This document shows, piece after piece, positions 55,587-64,000 of a DNA stretch of 64,000 nucleotides. The notes below the pieces were generated by a model. That model saw only the letters and a program-made list of their open reading frames with translations. It had not been told where the DNA came from and did not search any database. Position numbers and translations under genes: made by a program. The DNA is from Ralstonia pickettii (lineage in GTDB: Bacteria > Pseudomonadota > Gammaproteobacteria > Burkholderiales > Burkholderiaceae): assembly GCF_000607165.1 (NCBI RefSeq), contig NZ_JFZG01000026.1:62001-126000 (forward strand), given 5' to 3'. Numbering within the stretch: position 1 is the first letter of the stretch; the number at the start of each line of letters is the position of its first letter.

Positions 55587-57002
55587 ATGCTGGATAACCT
55601 GACCCAACGGCTTGCGCGCGTGGTCAAGACCATGCGCGGCGAAGCGCGCCTGACCGAAGCCAACACCGCCGAGATGCTGCGCGAAGTCCGCCTGGCACTG
55701 CTCGAAGCCGACGTGGCGCTGCCGGTCGTGCGCGAGTTCATTGCCCGCGTCAAGGAAAAAGCGCTCGGCGAAGACGTCATCACGAGCCTTTCGCCTGGCC
55801 AGGCGCTGGTCGGCATCGTGCAGCGCGAACTGACGGCCATCATCGGCGGCCAGGAAGCGCTGGAAGGCGTCGGCAGCAACATCATGGGCGGCCGCGCGGC
55901 GGAGCTGAACCTCAACGTCACGCCGCCCGCGATCATCCTCATGGCCGGTCTGCAGGGCGCGGGTAAGACCACCACGGTCGGCAAGCTCGCCAAGTGGCTC
56001 AAAGAGAACAAGAAGAAGAAAGTGCTGACGGTGTCGTGCGACGTATATCGCCCCGCCGCCATCGCGCAGTTGAAGACTGTTTCCGAGCAGGTCGGCGCGG
56101 ACTTCTTCCCCTCGCAGCCGGACCAGAAGCCTGTAGACATTGCCGCTGCAGCACTGGACTGGGCCAAGAAGCACTACCACGACGTGCTGATCGTCGATAC
56201 CGCCGGCCGCCTTGGCATCGACGAGGCGATGATGCAAGAAATCGCCGCGCTCCACGCCACGCTCAAGCCGGCCGAAACGCTGTTCGTGGTCGACGCGATG
56301 CTCGGCCAGGATGCCGTCAACACCGCCAAGGCCTTCAACGACACCCTGCCTCTGACCGGCGTGGTGTTGACCAAGCTCGACGGGGATGCGCGCGGTGGCG
56401 CGGCGCTGTCGGTGCGTCACATCACGGGCAAGCCGATCAAGTTCGTCGGCGTGGCCGAAAAGCTCGACGGGCTGGAGCCGTTCTATCCCGACCGCATGGC
56501 CCAGCGGATTCTGGGCATGGGCGACATCCTCGCGCTGGTGGAAGAAGCCCAGCGTGGTGTCGACATGGAAGAGGCGCAGAAGCTTGCCGCCAAGATCAAG
56601 AAGACCGGCGGCTTCGATCTCGAAGACTTCAAGGCCCAGATTGGCCAGATGAAGAAGATGGGCGGCCTGGGCGGCCTGATGGACAAGCTGCCTGCACAGT
56701 TCGCGCAGCAGGCGCAGGGTGCCAACATGGACCAGGCCGAAAAGCAGGTCCGCCGCATGGAAGGCATCATCAACAGCATGACGGCCGCCGAGCGTGCCAA
56801 ACCCGAACTCATCAAGGCGAGCCGCAAGCGCCGCATTGCCGCCGGTGCGGGCGTGCAGGTGCAGGAAGTCAACCGTCTGCTCAACCAATTCGAGCAGATG
56901 CAATCCATGATGAAAAAGCTCAAAGGCGGCGGCATGATGAAGATGATGCGCGCCATGGGCGGCATGAAAGGCGGCATGAAGGGGATGTTCGGCGGCCGCT
57001 GA
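55587..57002 (+). CDS. ffh: Signal recognition particle protein Ffh
   Basis: A 471-residue SRP54 GTPase that targets membrane proteins with 4.5S RNA. The N domain begins MLDNLTQRLARVVKTMRGEA. The G domain has GLQGAGKTTTVGKLAKWL, DTAGRLGID and TKLDGDARGGAALS. The M domain is rich in Met (QMKKMGGLGGLMDKLP; GGGMMKMMRAMGGMKGGMKG). The start MLDNLTQ is the standard one; upstream ATG codons add non-family residues. Confidence 0.96.
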   Translation: MLDNLTQRLARVVKTMRGEARLTEANTAEMLREVRLALLEADVALPVVREFIARVKEKALGEDVITSLSPGQALVGIVQRELTAIIGGQEALEGVGSNIMGGRAAELNLNVTPPAIILMAGLQGAGKTTTVGKLAKWLKENKKKKVLTVSCDVYRPAAIAQLKTVSEQVGADFFPSQPDQKPVDIAAAALDWAKKHYHDVLIVDTAGRLGIDEAMMQEIAALHATLKPAETLFVVDAMLGQDAVNTAKAFNDTLPLTGVVLTKLDGDARGGAALSVRHITGKPIKFVGVAEKLDGLEPFYPDRMAQRILGMGDILALVEEAQRGVDMEEAQKLAAKIKKTGGFDLEDFKAQIGQMKKMGGLGGLMDKLPAQFAQQAQGANMDQAEKQVRRMEGIINSMTAAERAKPELIKASRKRRIAAGAGVQVQEVNRLLNQFEQMQSMMKKLKGGGMMKMMRAMGGMKGGMKGMFGGR

Positions 57003-57070
57003 GCGGGCTACCCTCCTTCCTGAATCGCACCTTTGATCGACACACCGAACCGTTTCACCGAACTGACACG

Positions 57071-57619
57071 ATGCTGAGCGCAGAACAGGCCCGCGAACTC
57101 TGGGCCAACTCCGAAGAAATCGTCAGCGAAGACGCCGTGCGCGGCTCGCTGGACCGCATGGCCGAACAGATCACCGAGAAGATCGGTGACACCTTTCCGA
57201 TGGTGCTATCCGTGATGGGCGGCGCGGCCGTCTTTACCGGCATGCTGCTGCCCAAGCTGGCTTTCCCGCTGGAGTTCGACTACATCCACCTCTCGCGCTA
57301 CAACAACAAGACGGTGGGCGGCGAGATGCAGTGGCGCGTGGCACCGCGCGAATCGGTCAAGGGCCGCACGGTGCTGGTGCTGGACGACATCCTCGATGAA
57401 GGCGAGACGATGGCCGCCATCCGTTCGCGCATCATCGACATGGGTGCCGCGGAGTTCTATTCCGCCGTGCTGTGCGAGAAGACGCTCAGCAAGTCCAAGC
57501 CGCTGTACCCGGACTTCTGCGGTTTCAACGTGCCGGACCGCTACGTGTTCGGCTGCGGCATGGACGCCAAGGGCTACTGGCGCAACCTGCCGACCATCCG
57601 CGCGCTCAAGAACACCTGA
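57071..57619 (+). CDS. hpt: Hypoxanthine-guanine phosphoribosyltransferase
   Basis: A 182-residue purine salvage enzyme that converts hypoxanthine or guanine to the nucleotide with PRPP. The PRPP loop is VLVLDDILDEGETMAAI. The flexible loop region HLSRYNNKTVGGEM and the C-terminal base-contacting FNVPDRYVFGCGMDAKGYWR are present. It follows ffh by 68 bp, probably in the same transcript, and is closed by a bidirectional terminator. Confidence 0.9.
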   Translation: MLSAEQARELWANSEEIVSEDAVRGSLDRMAEQITEKIGDTFPMVLSVMGGAAVFTGMLLPKLAFPLEFDYIHLSRYNNKTVGGEMQWRVAPRESVKGRTVLVLDDILDEGETMAAIRSRIIDMGAAEFYSAVLCEKTLSKSKPLYPDFCGFNVPDRYVFGCGMDAKGYWRNLPTIRALKNT

Positions 57620-57630
57620 GGCGGCACCGC

Positions 57631-57674
57631 GGCAAACAAAAAGGGCGACTAATGTGTCGCCCTTTTTGTTTGCC
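57631..57674. terminator. Bidirectional terminator between hpt and the MarC-family gene
   Basis: A perfect 19-bp inverted repeat (57631-57649 and 57656-57674, core AAAAAGGGCGAC/GTCGCCCTTTTT) around a 6-base loop. It serves the convergent genes on both strands. Confidence 0.93.
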
Positions 57675-57686
57675 CACGCCCCGCGT

Positions 57687-58280
57687 TCAAAGCTGGTGCG
57701 CGAACGTGCGGATGCCCTTGAGCAGCATCTCCACCGAGATCGCCACCAGAATCAGCCCCATCAGGCGCTCGAACGCCATCACCGTGCGCTCGCCCACGAG
57801 GCGCTGGATGTGCGTGGCGCTCAGTAGCACCACGGCGCACACGGCCATCGTCGCGCACAGCGAGCCGACCCACGTCCACATGCGCCCGGGCGCCTGTGAC
57901 ACGAGCAGCATCACCGTGGCCATCGCCGACGGCCCCGCAATGGCCGGAATCGCCAGCGGCACGATGAAGGGCTCACCGGTGGGCTGCGACTCTGCACCAC
58001 CTTCACGCGGGAAGATCATCCGCAGCGCGATCAAGAACAGCACGATGCCGCCGGCAATCTGCAGCGACATGTCGGTCAGGCTCATCATGCGCAGGAAACT
58101 CTCGCCGAAGAACATGAAGACGAGCAGCAGCACGAACGCAATACCGACCTCGCGCAGCACGACGCGGTTGCGGCGCTCAGGCGCTACCGGCCTCAGCGCC
58201 GAGATGAAGATGGGGATGTTGCCGAGCGGATCGGTGATCAGCACCAGCAGGACGGTCGCAGAGAGGAACGTGTATTCCAT
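57687..58280 (-). CDS. MarC/UPF0056-family membrane protein
   Basis: A 197-residue inner-membrane protein with six predicted helices and the family motif TDPLGNIPIF near the N-terminus. It also has PLAIPAIAGPSAMATVMLL in the second half. The function of MarC proteins is not established; an early link to antibiotic resistance was not upheld. The start MEYTFLSATVLL is chosen since upstream residues do not match the family. It lies 13 bp after the 2OG-oxygenase gene. Confidence 0.88.
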   Translation of the reverse strand: MEYTFLSATVLLVLITDPLGNIPIFISALRPVAPERRNRVVLREVGIAFVLLLVFMFFGESFLRMMSLTDMSLQIAGGIVLFLIALRMIFPREGGAESQPTGEPFIVPLAIPAIAGPSAMATVMLLVSQAPGRMWTWVGSLCATMAVCAVVLLSATHIQRLVGERTVMAFERLMGLILVAISVEMLLKGIRTFAHQL

Positions 58281-58293
58281 CGCCCAACGTTGA

Positions 58294-59160
58294 TCAGGCG
58301 CCGCGACGATAGGGGCGTTCACGCAGCCATTTGGTGGCGATCCATTTCTCACCGCGCTCGACCGGCAGCCCGGCATGCAGCGTGTCTTCGTCCAGCGTCC
58401 CGTCGGGGCGTTTGTAGACGAAAAAGACCGCGTTGCCCTTGACCGGCGCCACCTCCAGCCCGAGCTTCGGAAAGCCCGTCGCGCCGCCGGCCTGCACGCT
58501 GTTCAGGTAGATGACCATGGTAGCCACGCGCTGGCCGCCGACTTCAAGCTGGCGTGCCTCGCCGCTGCGGCCCGGGTTGAAGAAGTCGAAGTGCGGCTGA
58601 TATTCGCCGCCGGGCTGGTAGTTCAGGACCTGGAAGCCTTCGCCGTGTTCGACCGGCACGCCCACGGCCTGCGCGATGCGTGCCTCGATCTTGGCAATCA
58701 AGGGATGCTCGCCCACTTGGAACATCCCGCCCTGGCTGGTGCGTGCCGAAATTAGATTTTCCTCGCCCGTATCGGGATTCACCACGGGCGAACGTTTGAG
58801 GCGGTTGCGCCCGATCGCGATCAGTTCGTCGCACTCGGCGTCCGACAGAAAGTGCTGGAACAGCACGATGCGCGGCGTTTCGATCGCAAACAGGATGGGG
58901 ATATCGCCATCGGCGGTATGCACGGCGTTGCTGTTTTCGACCGCCTGATCGGCGACGGGTGTAGGCGAGGGCGCAGCAATCGGAGCGGGCGCGCGGGCGG
59001 TCAGTGCCTCATCGACGACACGGCGCGCGAAGGCGCGGTCGTAGCCAGATTGCACCATCGACGCCACCAGGGATTCGGCTTCGAAACCTTCGGTCACGTG
59101 ACGCTGCAGCCAGTCGCGCAGCGCGTCAGACATCGTCGCGTACGGTTGGGAGGTGGACAT
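58294..59160 (-). CDS. 2-oxoglutarate/Fe(II) prolyl-4-hydroxylase-like oxygenase
   Basis: A 288-residue oxygenase with a P4Hc domain (about 95-282). Iron ligands are His190 and Asp192 (PHFDFF) and His262 (LHAGLPV). Lys272 (GEKWIATKWLRE) should bind 2-oxoglutarate. The first ~55 residues form a helical module (LRDWLQRHVTEGFEAESLVA, then SMVQSGYDRAFARRVVDEAL). A Pro/Ala linker follows. Bacterial relatives hydroxylate proline in proteins such as EF-Tu; the target here is unknown. Confidence 0.87.
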   Translation of the reverse strand: MSTSQPYATMSDALRDWLQRHVTEGFEAESLVASMVQSGYDRAFARRVVDEALTARAPAPIAAPSPTPVADQAVENSNAVHTADGDIPILFAIETPRIVLFQHFLSDAECDELIAIGRNRLKRSPVVNPDTGEENLISARTSQGGMFQVGEHPLIAKIEARIAQAVGVPVEHGEGFQVLNYQPGGEYQPHFDFFNPGRSGEARQLEVGGQRVATMVIYLNSVQAGGATGFPKLGLEVAPVKGNAVFFVYKRPDGTLDEDTLHAGLPVERGEKWIATKWLRERPYRRGA

Positions 59161-59226
59161 GCGGGATGGAGATGCGGGCGAGCGAAAGATGGCCCTATTG
59201 TAGGCCGACCGTTCGTCGACTGAAGA

Positions 59227-59988
59227 TCACGAACCGCCAGCCGGACCGCCAGCAATACGCAGCGGCGAGAACGGATTGCGCGCCGGCACTTCCGGCAACG
59301 CCTTGGCACGCGGAGCGGGCCGAAGGGGCTCGGCAGGAACCGGCGCAGACACCGTCATCGCGCTCGACTCCTGATATTGCCAGCGCTTCCAGGCGGCCAG
59401 CACGGCATTCGGATATTGCGGCTGCCCCCGGCTGCCGTTGTAGCGGCCCAGCGCCAGATACAGATTGCCGCCTTCCATGTCGAGGTAATGACGCAGGATC
59501 GTGCAGCCATAACGCAGGTTGCTCTGCAGATGGAAGAGCTTGCGCGCGTCGTTATCGCCGATGCTGCGTGTCCAGAACGGCATCACCTGCATCAGGCCCA
59601 TGGCACCGGCACTGCTCATGGCGTACTTGCGGAAACCGCTTTCCACCTGGATGAGGCCGAGCACCAGCGCCGGGTCCAGGCCTGCGCGCTTGGCTTCGTA
59701 ATACGCCGTCTCGATCAGCTCGACGCGTACCGATGCCTGCGGAATCTTGCCCGACATGCGCACCGACATCTCGGCCAGCCAGCGCAGGTAGCCGAGTTGT
59801 TCGTCGTTGCTGGCAAAGACCGGGCGCAGCGGGCGGCTATCGGCCACTGCGGCAGACAGCGCACTGCGCACGGAGTCCGCCAGGTACTCCTCTTTCTGGG
59901 CGCCCGCCCACGCCGCCTGCGTGCCCGCGAGCAACGCCCCTGCGCACAGCGCAGTGGCGATCAGGCGGGCGGAGAACAAGCGGGGCAT
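59227..59988 (-). CDS. Periplasmic lytic transglycosylase, SLT domain
   Basis: A 253-residue protein with a Sec signal (about 1-29, AWA before GAQKEEY) and a goose-type SLT domain (about 95-205). The catalytic Glu116 is in LGLIQVESGFRKYAMS, followed by SAGAMGLMQVMPFW and the LGRYNGSRGQPQYPNAVL region. It cleaves peptidoglycan to anhydro-muropeptides, the substrates later handled by AmpD and Mpl. It is 23 bp downstream of proS and may be co-transcribed with it. Confidence 0.9.
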   Translation of the reverse strand: MPRLFSARLIATALCAGALLAGTQAAWAGAQKEEYLADSVRSALSAAVADSRPLRPVFASNDEQLGYLRWLAEMSVRMSGKIPQASVRVELIETAYYEAKRAGLDPALVLGLIQVESGFRKYAMSSAGAMGLMQVMPFWTRSIGDNDARKLFHLQSNLRYGCTILRHYLDMEGGNLYLALGRYNGSRGQPQYPNAVLAAWKRWQYQESSAMTVSAPVPAEPLRPAPRAKALPEVPARNPFSPLRIAGGPAGGS

Positions 59989-60011
59989 GCGTGGTGGGTC
60001 CTGTCGTTGCG

Positions 60012-61736
60012 TTATTGCGCGAGACGCGCCTTCAGCGTAGCCAGCACGTCGGCCGGTGCCACGGCGGTGGCAGCTTCGTCGCGGCGGCCCTGGAATTCCA
60101 GCTTGCCGTCCTTCAGGCCGCGGTCGCCCACCACCACGCGGAACGGCACACCGATCAGCTCCCAGTCGGCGAACATCGCGCCGGGGCGCTCGCCGCGATC
60201 GTCCAGCATCACGTCGATACCGGCGGCGACCAGTTCGGCGTGCAGGCGGTCCGCTTCTTCGCGCACGGCGTCGGAGCGGTCGTAACCCACCGGGCAGATC
60301 ACCACCTGGAACGGCGCGATCGACGCCGGCCAGATGATCCCGCGCGCATCGTAGTTCTGCTCGATGGCCGCACCCAGAATCCGCGTGATGCCGATGCCGT
60401 AGCAGCCCATCACCATCGGCTGGGTCTTGCCGTTTTCATCGAGGAACGTCGCGTTCATCGCCTCGGAGTAACGCGTGCCCAGCATGAAGACGTGACCGAC
60501 TTCGATGCCGCGGCAGATGGCCAGCGTGCCCTTGCCATCCGGCGACGGATCGCCCGCCACCACGTTACGTAGGTCGTAGACCTCGGGCTCGGGCAGATCG
60601 CGGCCCCAGTTCACGCCAGTGAAGTGGTAATCCTCTTCGTTGGCGCCGACCACGAAATCACTCATGGCAGCCGCCGTGCGATCGGCCACGACCTTCACCG
60701 GCAGCTTCGTGCCGATCGGGCCGAGATAGCCCGGGCGCGTGCCGAACGCGCGCAGGATTTCACCTTCGGTGGCAAAGCGGAAGTCGGCCAGGCCGGGCAC
60801 CTTCGATGCCTTGACCTCGTTGAGTTCGTGATCGCCGCGCAGCAGCAGCAGCCAGATCTGGGGCTCTCCGCCCTCGACTTCGGTTGCCAGCACGATGGAT
60901 TTGATCGTGCGCTGCAGCGGGATACCCAATTGTTCGGCCACGGCCTCGCACTTGGCGCGACCCGGCGTATGCGTCTTGGTAAGCGCCTCGGTGGCAGCCC
61001 CACGCGGCGCGGCCGGAGCCACGGCTTCGGCGGCCTCGATGTTGGCGGCGTAGTCCGAATCTGGGCAATAGATGATGGCGTCTTCGCCCGTGTCGGCAAT
61101 CACGTGGAATTCGTGCGAGCCAGACCCGCCGATGGCGCCGTTATCGGCGGCCACCGCACGGAATTCCAGGCCGAAGCGCTGAAAGATGCGCGTGTAGGCG
61201 TCGTACATCTTCTGGTACGACACCTTCAGGCCCTCGGCGTCGCGGTCGAAGGAGTACGCGTCCTTCATCGTGAATTCACGGCCGCGCATGATGCCGAAAC
61301 GCGGGCGGCGCTCGTCACGGAACTTGGTCTGGATCTGGTAGAAATTGACCGGCAGTTGCTTGTACGAGCGGATTTCGGTGCGGGCGATGTCGGTCACCAC
61401 TTCCTCCGACGTCGGCTGCATGACGAAGTCGCGCTCGTGGCGATCCTTGAAACGCAGCAGTTCGTCGCCCATCTTGTCCCAGCGGCCGGTCTCCTGCCAC
61501 AGCTCGCCCGGCTGTACCACCGGCATCAGCACTTCCACCGCGCCAGCGGCATTCATTTCCTCACGCACGATCTGCTCAACCTTGCGGATCACGCGCAACC
61601 CCACGGGCATATACGTATAGAGGCCCGCGCCAAGCTTCTTGATCATGCCGGCACGCATCATCAACTTGTGCGAGACGATCTCCGCGTCGGCGGGCGCTTC
61701 CTTGAGCGTGGAAATGAAGAATTGGGACGCTTTCAT
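60012..61736 (-). CDS. proS: Prolyl-tRNA synthetase
   Basis: A 574-residue class II synthetase of the bacterial type. Motif 2 and active-site regions are [20 protein letters not shown] and [19 protein letters not shown]. Between them lies the ~180-residue editing insertion (about 225-405) that removes mischarged Ala-tRNA(Pro). The start [20 protein letters not shown] is the standard one; the upstream ATG in frame is not. It diverges from rppH. Confidence 0.95.
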   Translation of the reverse strand: MKASQFFISTLKEAPADAEIVSHKLMMRAGMIKKLGAGLYTYMPVGLRVIRKVEQIVREEMNAAGAVEVLMPVVQPGELWQETGRWDKMGDELLRFKDRHERDFVMQPTSEEVVTDIARTEIRSYKQLPVNFYQIQTKFRDERRPRFGIMRGREFTMKDAYSFDRDAEGLKVSYQKMYDAYTRIFQRFGLEFRAVAADNGAIGGSGSHEFHVIADTGEDAIIYCPDSDYAANIEAAEAVAPAAPRGAATEALTKTHTPGRAKCEAVAEQLGIPLQRTIKSIVLATEVEGGEPQIWLLLLRGDHELNEVKASKVPGLADFRFATEGEILRAFGTRPGYLGPIGTKLPVKVVADRTAAAMSDFVVGANEEDYHFTGVNWGRDLPEPEVYDLRNVVAGDPSPDGKGTLAICRGIEVGHVFMLGTRYSEAMNATFLDENGKTQPMVMGCYGIGITRILGAAIEQNYDARGIIWPASIAPFQVVICPVGYDRSDAVREEADRLHAELVAAGIDVMLDDRGERPGAMFADWELIGVPFRVVVGDRGLKDGKLEFQGRRDEAATAVAPADVLATLKARLAQ

Positions 61737-61893
61737 GCGACTGACAATAAGGGATGACGCGGCCAACCAAAGCCGCGAAAACAAGGGCAAAAGCCACCGG
61801 AATCAGGAGATGAGACGAGGCGCCGGGCGCACATTCGCGCAATCGGCACCCCTCCCCCAGGAGGCGCGAGTGAGCGGCAACATTTCGGCGTCT

Positions 61894-61924
61894 GTGACAG
61901 CCGAGCGACGGGCCGCTCTATAAT
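61894..61924 (+). promoter_or_regulatory. Sigma-70-type promoter for rppH
   Basis: A perfect TATAAT (61919-61924) is preceded by GTGACA (61894-61899, 5/6 match) with a 19-bp spacer, longer than ideal. It lies 32 bp upstream of the rppH ATG. Confidence 0.6.
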
Positions 61925-61956
61925 CGGCGTAATTCTAAAGTATTCGAGGTGCAGTC

Positions 61957-62664
61957 ATGCTCGATCGTGAAGGCTTCCGCCCGAACGTCGGCATCATCCT
62001 CATCAACGCAAGAAACGAGGTGTTCTGGGGCAAGCGCATTGGCGAGCACTCCTGGCAGTTTCCACAAGGCGGCATCAAATACGGCGAAACGCCCGAACAA
62101 GCGATGTTCCGCGAACTGCACGAAGAAGTCGGCCTGTTGCCAGAACACGTCCGGATCGTCGGTCGCACGCGCGACTGGCTGCGGTATGAGGTGCCGGACA
62201 AGTTCATCCGCCGCGAAATTCGCGGCCATTACCGGGGCCAGAAACAGATCTGGTTCCTGCTGCGCATGGTCGGTCGCGACTGCGACATCCAGCTGCGCGC
62301 CACCGAGCATCCGGAATTCGATGCGTGGCGGTGGAGCCAGTACTGGGTGCCGCTCGAAGCCGTCATCGAGTTCAAGCGCGAGGTGTATCAGTTAGCGCTG
62401 TCGGAGCTTTCGCGCTTCGTGCAGCGGCAGACGCGCGCACCGCTCTCGCCCTACGGGCGCGGCGGGCAGCACCGTGAGCGCGACGGACGTGATGCGCGCG
62501 ATCACCGTGAACGTTCTGGCGGCCAGAGCGGCCGAAACGAGCAGTACGCCCAGCCAGCCCTGACCGTCACCACCACGACGGTCATCGTCGAAACGGTGAG
62601 CGTATCCGCACCTGCCCCCTCCTCTCCCAACCCTGACGACACGGCTCCTAAGGACAATTCGTGA
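61957..62664 (+). CDS. rppH: RNA pyrophosphohydrolase with C-terminal disordered tail
   Basis: A 235-residue Nudix hydrolase that removes pyrophosphate from mRNA 5' ends and starts RNase E-dependent decay. The Nudix box [22 protein letters not shown] (38-59, with the metal-binding REXXEE core) is intact, as is the N-terminal [14 protein letters not shown]. The E. coli enzyme is about 176 residues; here about 70 extra residues rich in Arg, Gly, Ser and Thr follow. That tail is probably disordered. The stop overlaps the next gene's GTG. Confidence 0.92.
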   Translation: MLDREGFRPNVGIILINARNEVFWGKRIGEHSWQFPQGGIKYGETPEQAMFRELHEEVGLLPEHVRIVGRTRDWLRYEVPDKFIRREIRGHYRGQKQIWFLLRMVGRDCDIQLRATEHPEFDAWRWSQYWVPLEAVIEFKREVYQLALSELSRFVQRQTRAPLSPYGRGGQHRERDGRDARDHRERSGGQSGRNEQYAQPALTVTTTTVIVETVSVSAPAPSSPNPDDTAPKDNS

Positions 62665-63299
62665 ATTTGATGACGACGACACGTGGAGCGCGCCGCGCTC
62701 TCGTGCCGCTCGCGCTGGCGGCTGCGCTGGCGTTGACGGCATGTGGCCATAACCGCACCGGCGACCTCGAAGACAAGCTGTTGATGGACCCATTCAACGA
62801 CAAGCCCTTCAAGGAAGACGCTGTGACCTTCCCGGCCCCGCCGGTCGATCGCGATGCCGTGCCGTTCGATGTGGGCGGCCGCAATGATTCGCCGCTGCGC
62901 TTTGCCATCGATCCGAAATCGGTGTCGATCGGCAAGGACAACGTAGTGCGCTACACCGTGCTGATCACCAGTAAGACCGGCGCGCGCAACGTGAACTACG
63001 AAGGCCTGCGCTGCGACACGGCCGAGCGACGCATCTATGCGACGCTGCGCAATGACACCAACCAGTGGGTCGGCAACCGCGCGGTCGACATGAACGAAAC
63101 CGCGAATGCTGAATCCGCCAGCATGAACGCCTACAAGCCGGCCACCGATTGGCAGCGCGTTGGCAATGGCGGGCCGACGGACTACGCGTCGGCGCTGATG
63201 CGCTCTTACTTCTGCGACGTGCGCTCAGTAGCGGGAGATGGAAAGGCTTCTACGCTCGTGCAACGGTTGGGCGGCAGCGGGCGCTATTTCGGGCCGTAA
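62661..63299 (+). CDS. CNP1-like family lipoprotein
   Basis: A 212-residue predicted lipoprotein with lipobox LTAC (Cys28) and a CNP1-like domain (about 70-200). Typical parts are [40 protein letters not shown] and YFCDVRSV near the end. Function unknown; the name comes from an N. meningitidis protein group. The GTG start overlaps the rppH stop (GTGA); an ATG three codons on (62670) is an alternative. Confidence 0.85.
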   Translation: MNLMTTTRGARRALVPLALAAALALTACGHNRTGDLEDKLLMDPFNDKPFKEDAVTFPAPPVDRDAVPFDVGGRNDSPLRFAIDPKSVSIGKDNVVRYTVLITSKTGARNVNYEGLRCDTAERRIYATLRNDTNQWVGNRAVDMNETANAESASMNAYKPATDWQRVGNGGPTDYASALMRSYFCDVRSVAGDGKASTLVQRLGGSGRYFGP

Positions 63300-63325
63300 A
63301 GAGCGCGGGGTATTTGGATTGGGCC

Positions 63326-63381
63326 TTGGTGGTCCACTGTCCCTTCGCTCCCTACCGGGATCGAAGGGGTCATACCACCAA
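63326..63381. repeat. Nested inverted repeat between the CNP1-like gene and proB
   Basis: The outer arms TTGGTGGT (63326-63333) and ACCACCAA (63374-63381) enclose inner arms CCCTTCG (63341-63347) and CGAAGGG (63362-63368). No T run follows on either strand. It lies between two convergent genes and may act as a terminator or a mobile-type palindromic element. Confidence 0.55.
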
Positions 63382-63390
63382 CGCTCCTAC

Positions 63391-64000
63391 TCAGAGCAAC
63401 ACTAGATTGTCCCGGTGCACCAACTCCGCAGCGCTCACATACCCCAGCACCGCCTCGATCTCCGAAGACGACTTCCGCGCAATCAAGCGGGCCTCAGCTG
63501 ACGAATAGTTCGTCAACCCACGGGCCACTTCCAGCCCCGCCGCGTCCACGCACGAGATCACTTCGCCGCGCGCAAACTCGCCCTGTACTTCGGTCACGCC
63601 AATCGGCAGCAACGACTTGCCGCCGGCCGTGAGTTTTTCTACCGCGCCGGCATCCAGCACCACGCGACCGCGCAGCTGCAGGTGGTCGATCATCCACTGC
63701 TTGCGCGCCGCCATCCGCCCGGTCGGCGCGCGAAGTTGCGTGCCGATGGCCTCGCCGTTCGCCAGCCGCGCAAGCACGTCAGCCTCCCGACCCGAAGCAA
63801 TGATGGTGTGTGCGCCCGATTTTGCCGCGCGCTTGGCCGCCAGAATCTTCGTCAGCATGCCGCCCTTGCCGATGCTCGAACCGGCGCCGCCAGCCATCTG
63901 CTCAAGGTCGGGCGTGCCGGCTTGCGCCTCGTCGACAAAGCGAGCGCCTGGGTCCTTGCGCGGATCAGCGGTATACAGGCCGCGCTGGTCTGTCAGGATG
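63391..64000 (-). CDS. proB: Glutamate 5-kinase, C-terminal part (5' end beyond the window)
   Basis: The frame runs off the right edge, so the first part of the amino-acid kinase domain is missing. The visible protein contains the kinase end ([20 protein letters not shown]-type region here as [20 protein letters not shown]). The C-terminal PUA domain follows ([36 protein letters not shown]). ProB phosphorylates glutamate in proline synthesis. It converges with the CNP1-like gene. Confidence 0.92.
   Translation of the reverse strand, partial: ILTDQRGLYTADPRKDPGARFVDEAQAGTPDLEQMAGGAGSSIGKGGMLTKILAAKRAAKSGAHTIIASGREADVLARLANGEAIGTQLRAPTGRMAARKQWMIDHLQLRGRVVLDAGAVEKLTAGGKSLLPIGVTEVQGEFARGEVISCVDAAGLEVARGLTNYSSAEARLIARKSSSEIEAVLGYVSAAELVHRDNLVLL

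Overview
The window reads as core chromosome of a Ralstonia-type betaproteobacterium (Burkholderiaceae). The DNA is GC-rich with GC-ending codons. Many genes and gene neighbourhoods are typical of that group: rnb-like/TonB-family/aroE/mtgA, mpl/yqiA/ubiC, aroQ/accB/accC/prmA/DUF3426, pilS/pilR/ampD, and ypjD divergent from ffh. Species assignment is inference. I see no rRNA, tRNA, CRISPR array, insertion sequence or prophage. Both ends cut a gene: a sugar 1-dehydrogenase at the left and proB at the right.

Layout. 1-4.5 kb: a sugar dehydrogenase followed by an arabinose-type ABC importer (araFGH). 4.5-5.6 kb: a secreted barnase-like RNase and an N-terminally extended barstar, coupled by an ATGA overlap. 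6.0-8.5 kb: malic enzyme maeB with its own promoter and terminator. 8.6-10.8 kb: thiL-pgpA-pncC. 10.8-13.0 kb: a small charged ORF, pyrF and corA. 13.0-17.8 kb: minus-strand mtgA, aroE, a TonB-family protein and an RNB exoribonuclease. 17.9-20.5 kb: ubiC, yqiA and mpl. 20.6-27.1 kb: a conserved hypothetical, a TlpA-like thioredoxin, then aroQ, accB, accC, prmA and a zinc-ribbon/DUF3426 protein. 27.1-29.2 kb: tpx, a PfkB kinase and a glycine-zipper lipoprotein.

29.4-34.4 kb is the most accessory-looking part. It has a histone H1-like gene built of 45-bp tandem repeats, a 1.7-kb gene-free interval with dense short palindromes, two paralogous low-complexity lipoproteins and a DUF2147 protein. 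34.5-39.7 kb holds a chemoreceptor with a likely sigma-28 promoter, a large unknown protein, an EamA exporter and a DUF2817 peptidase-like protein. 39.8-44.4 kb is the class Ia ribonucleotide reductase (nrdA-nrdB) with tandem NrdR boxes. 44.8-49.3 kb is an apparent operon of a LamG lipoprotein with an alkaline-phosphatase-like N-terminal half, a tiny lipoprotein and a Tat-exported phospholipase C. It is followed by a degenerate 42-bp tandem repeat array. 49.9-55.4 kb: ampD, pilR, pilS, a small PP0621-like protein and ypjD. 55.6-64 kb: ffh, hpt, a MarC-family protein, a prolyl-4-hydroxylase-like oxygenase, a lytic transglycosylase, proS, rppH, a CNP1-like lipoprotein and partial proB.

Most of the window is housekeeping. 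The parts most worth a second look are the 42-bp repeat array, the palindrome-rich gene-free block, the paralogous lipoproteins, the extended barstar with its exported RNase, the three-gene envelope phospholipase operon, and the long hairpin just upstream of tpx.
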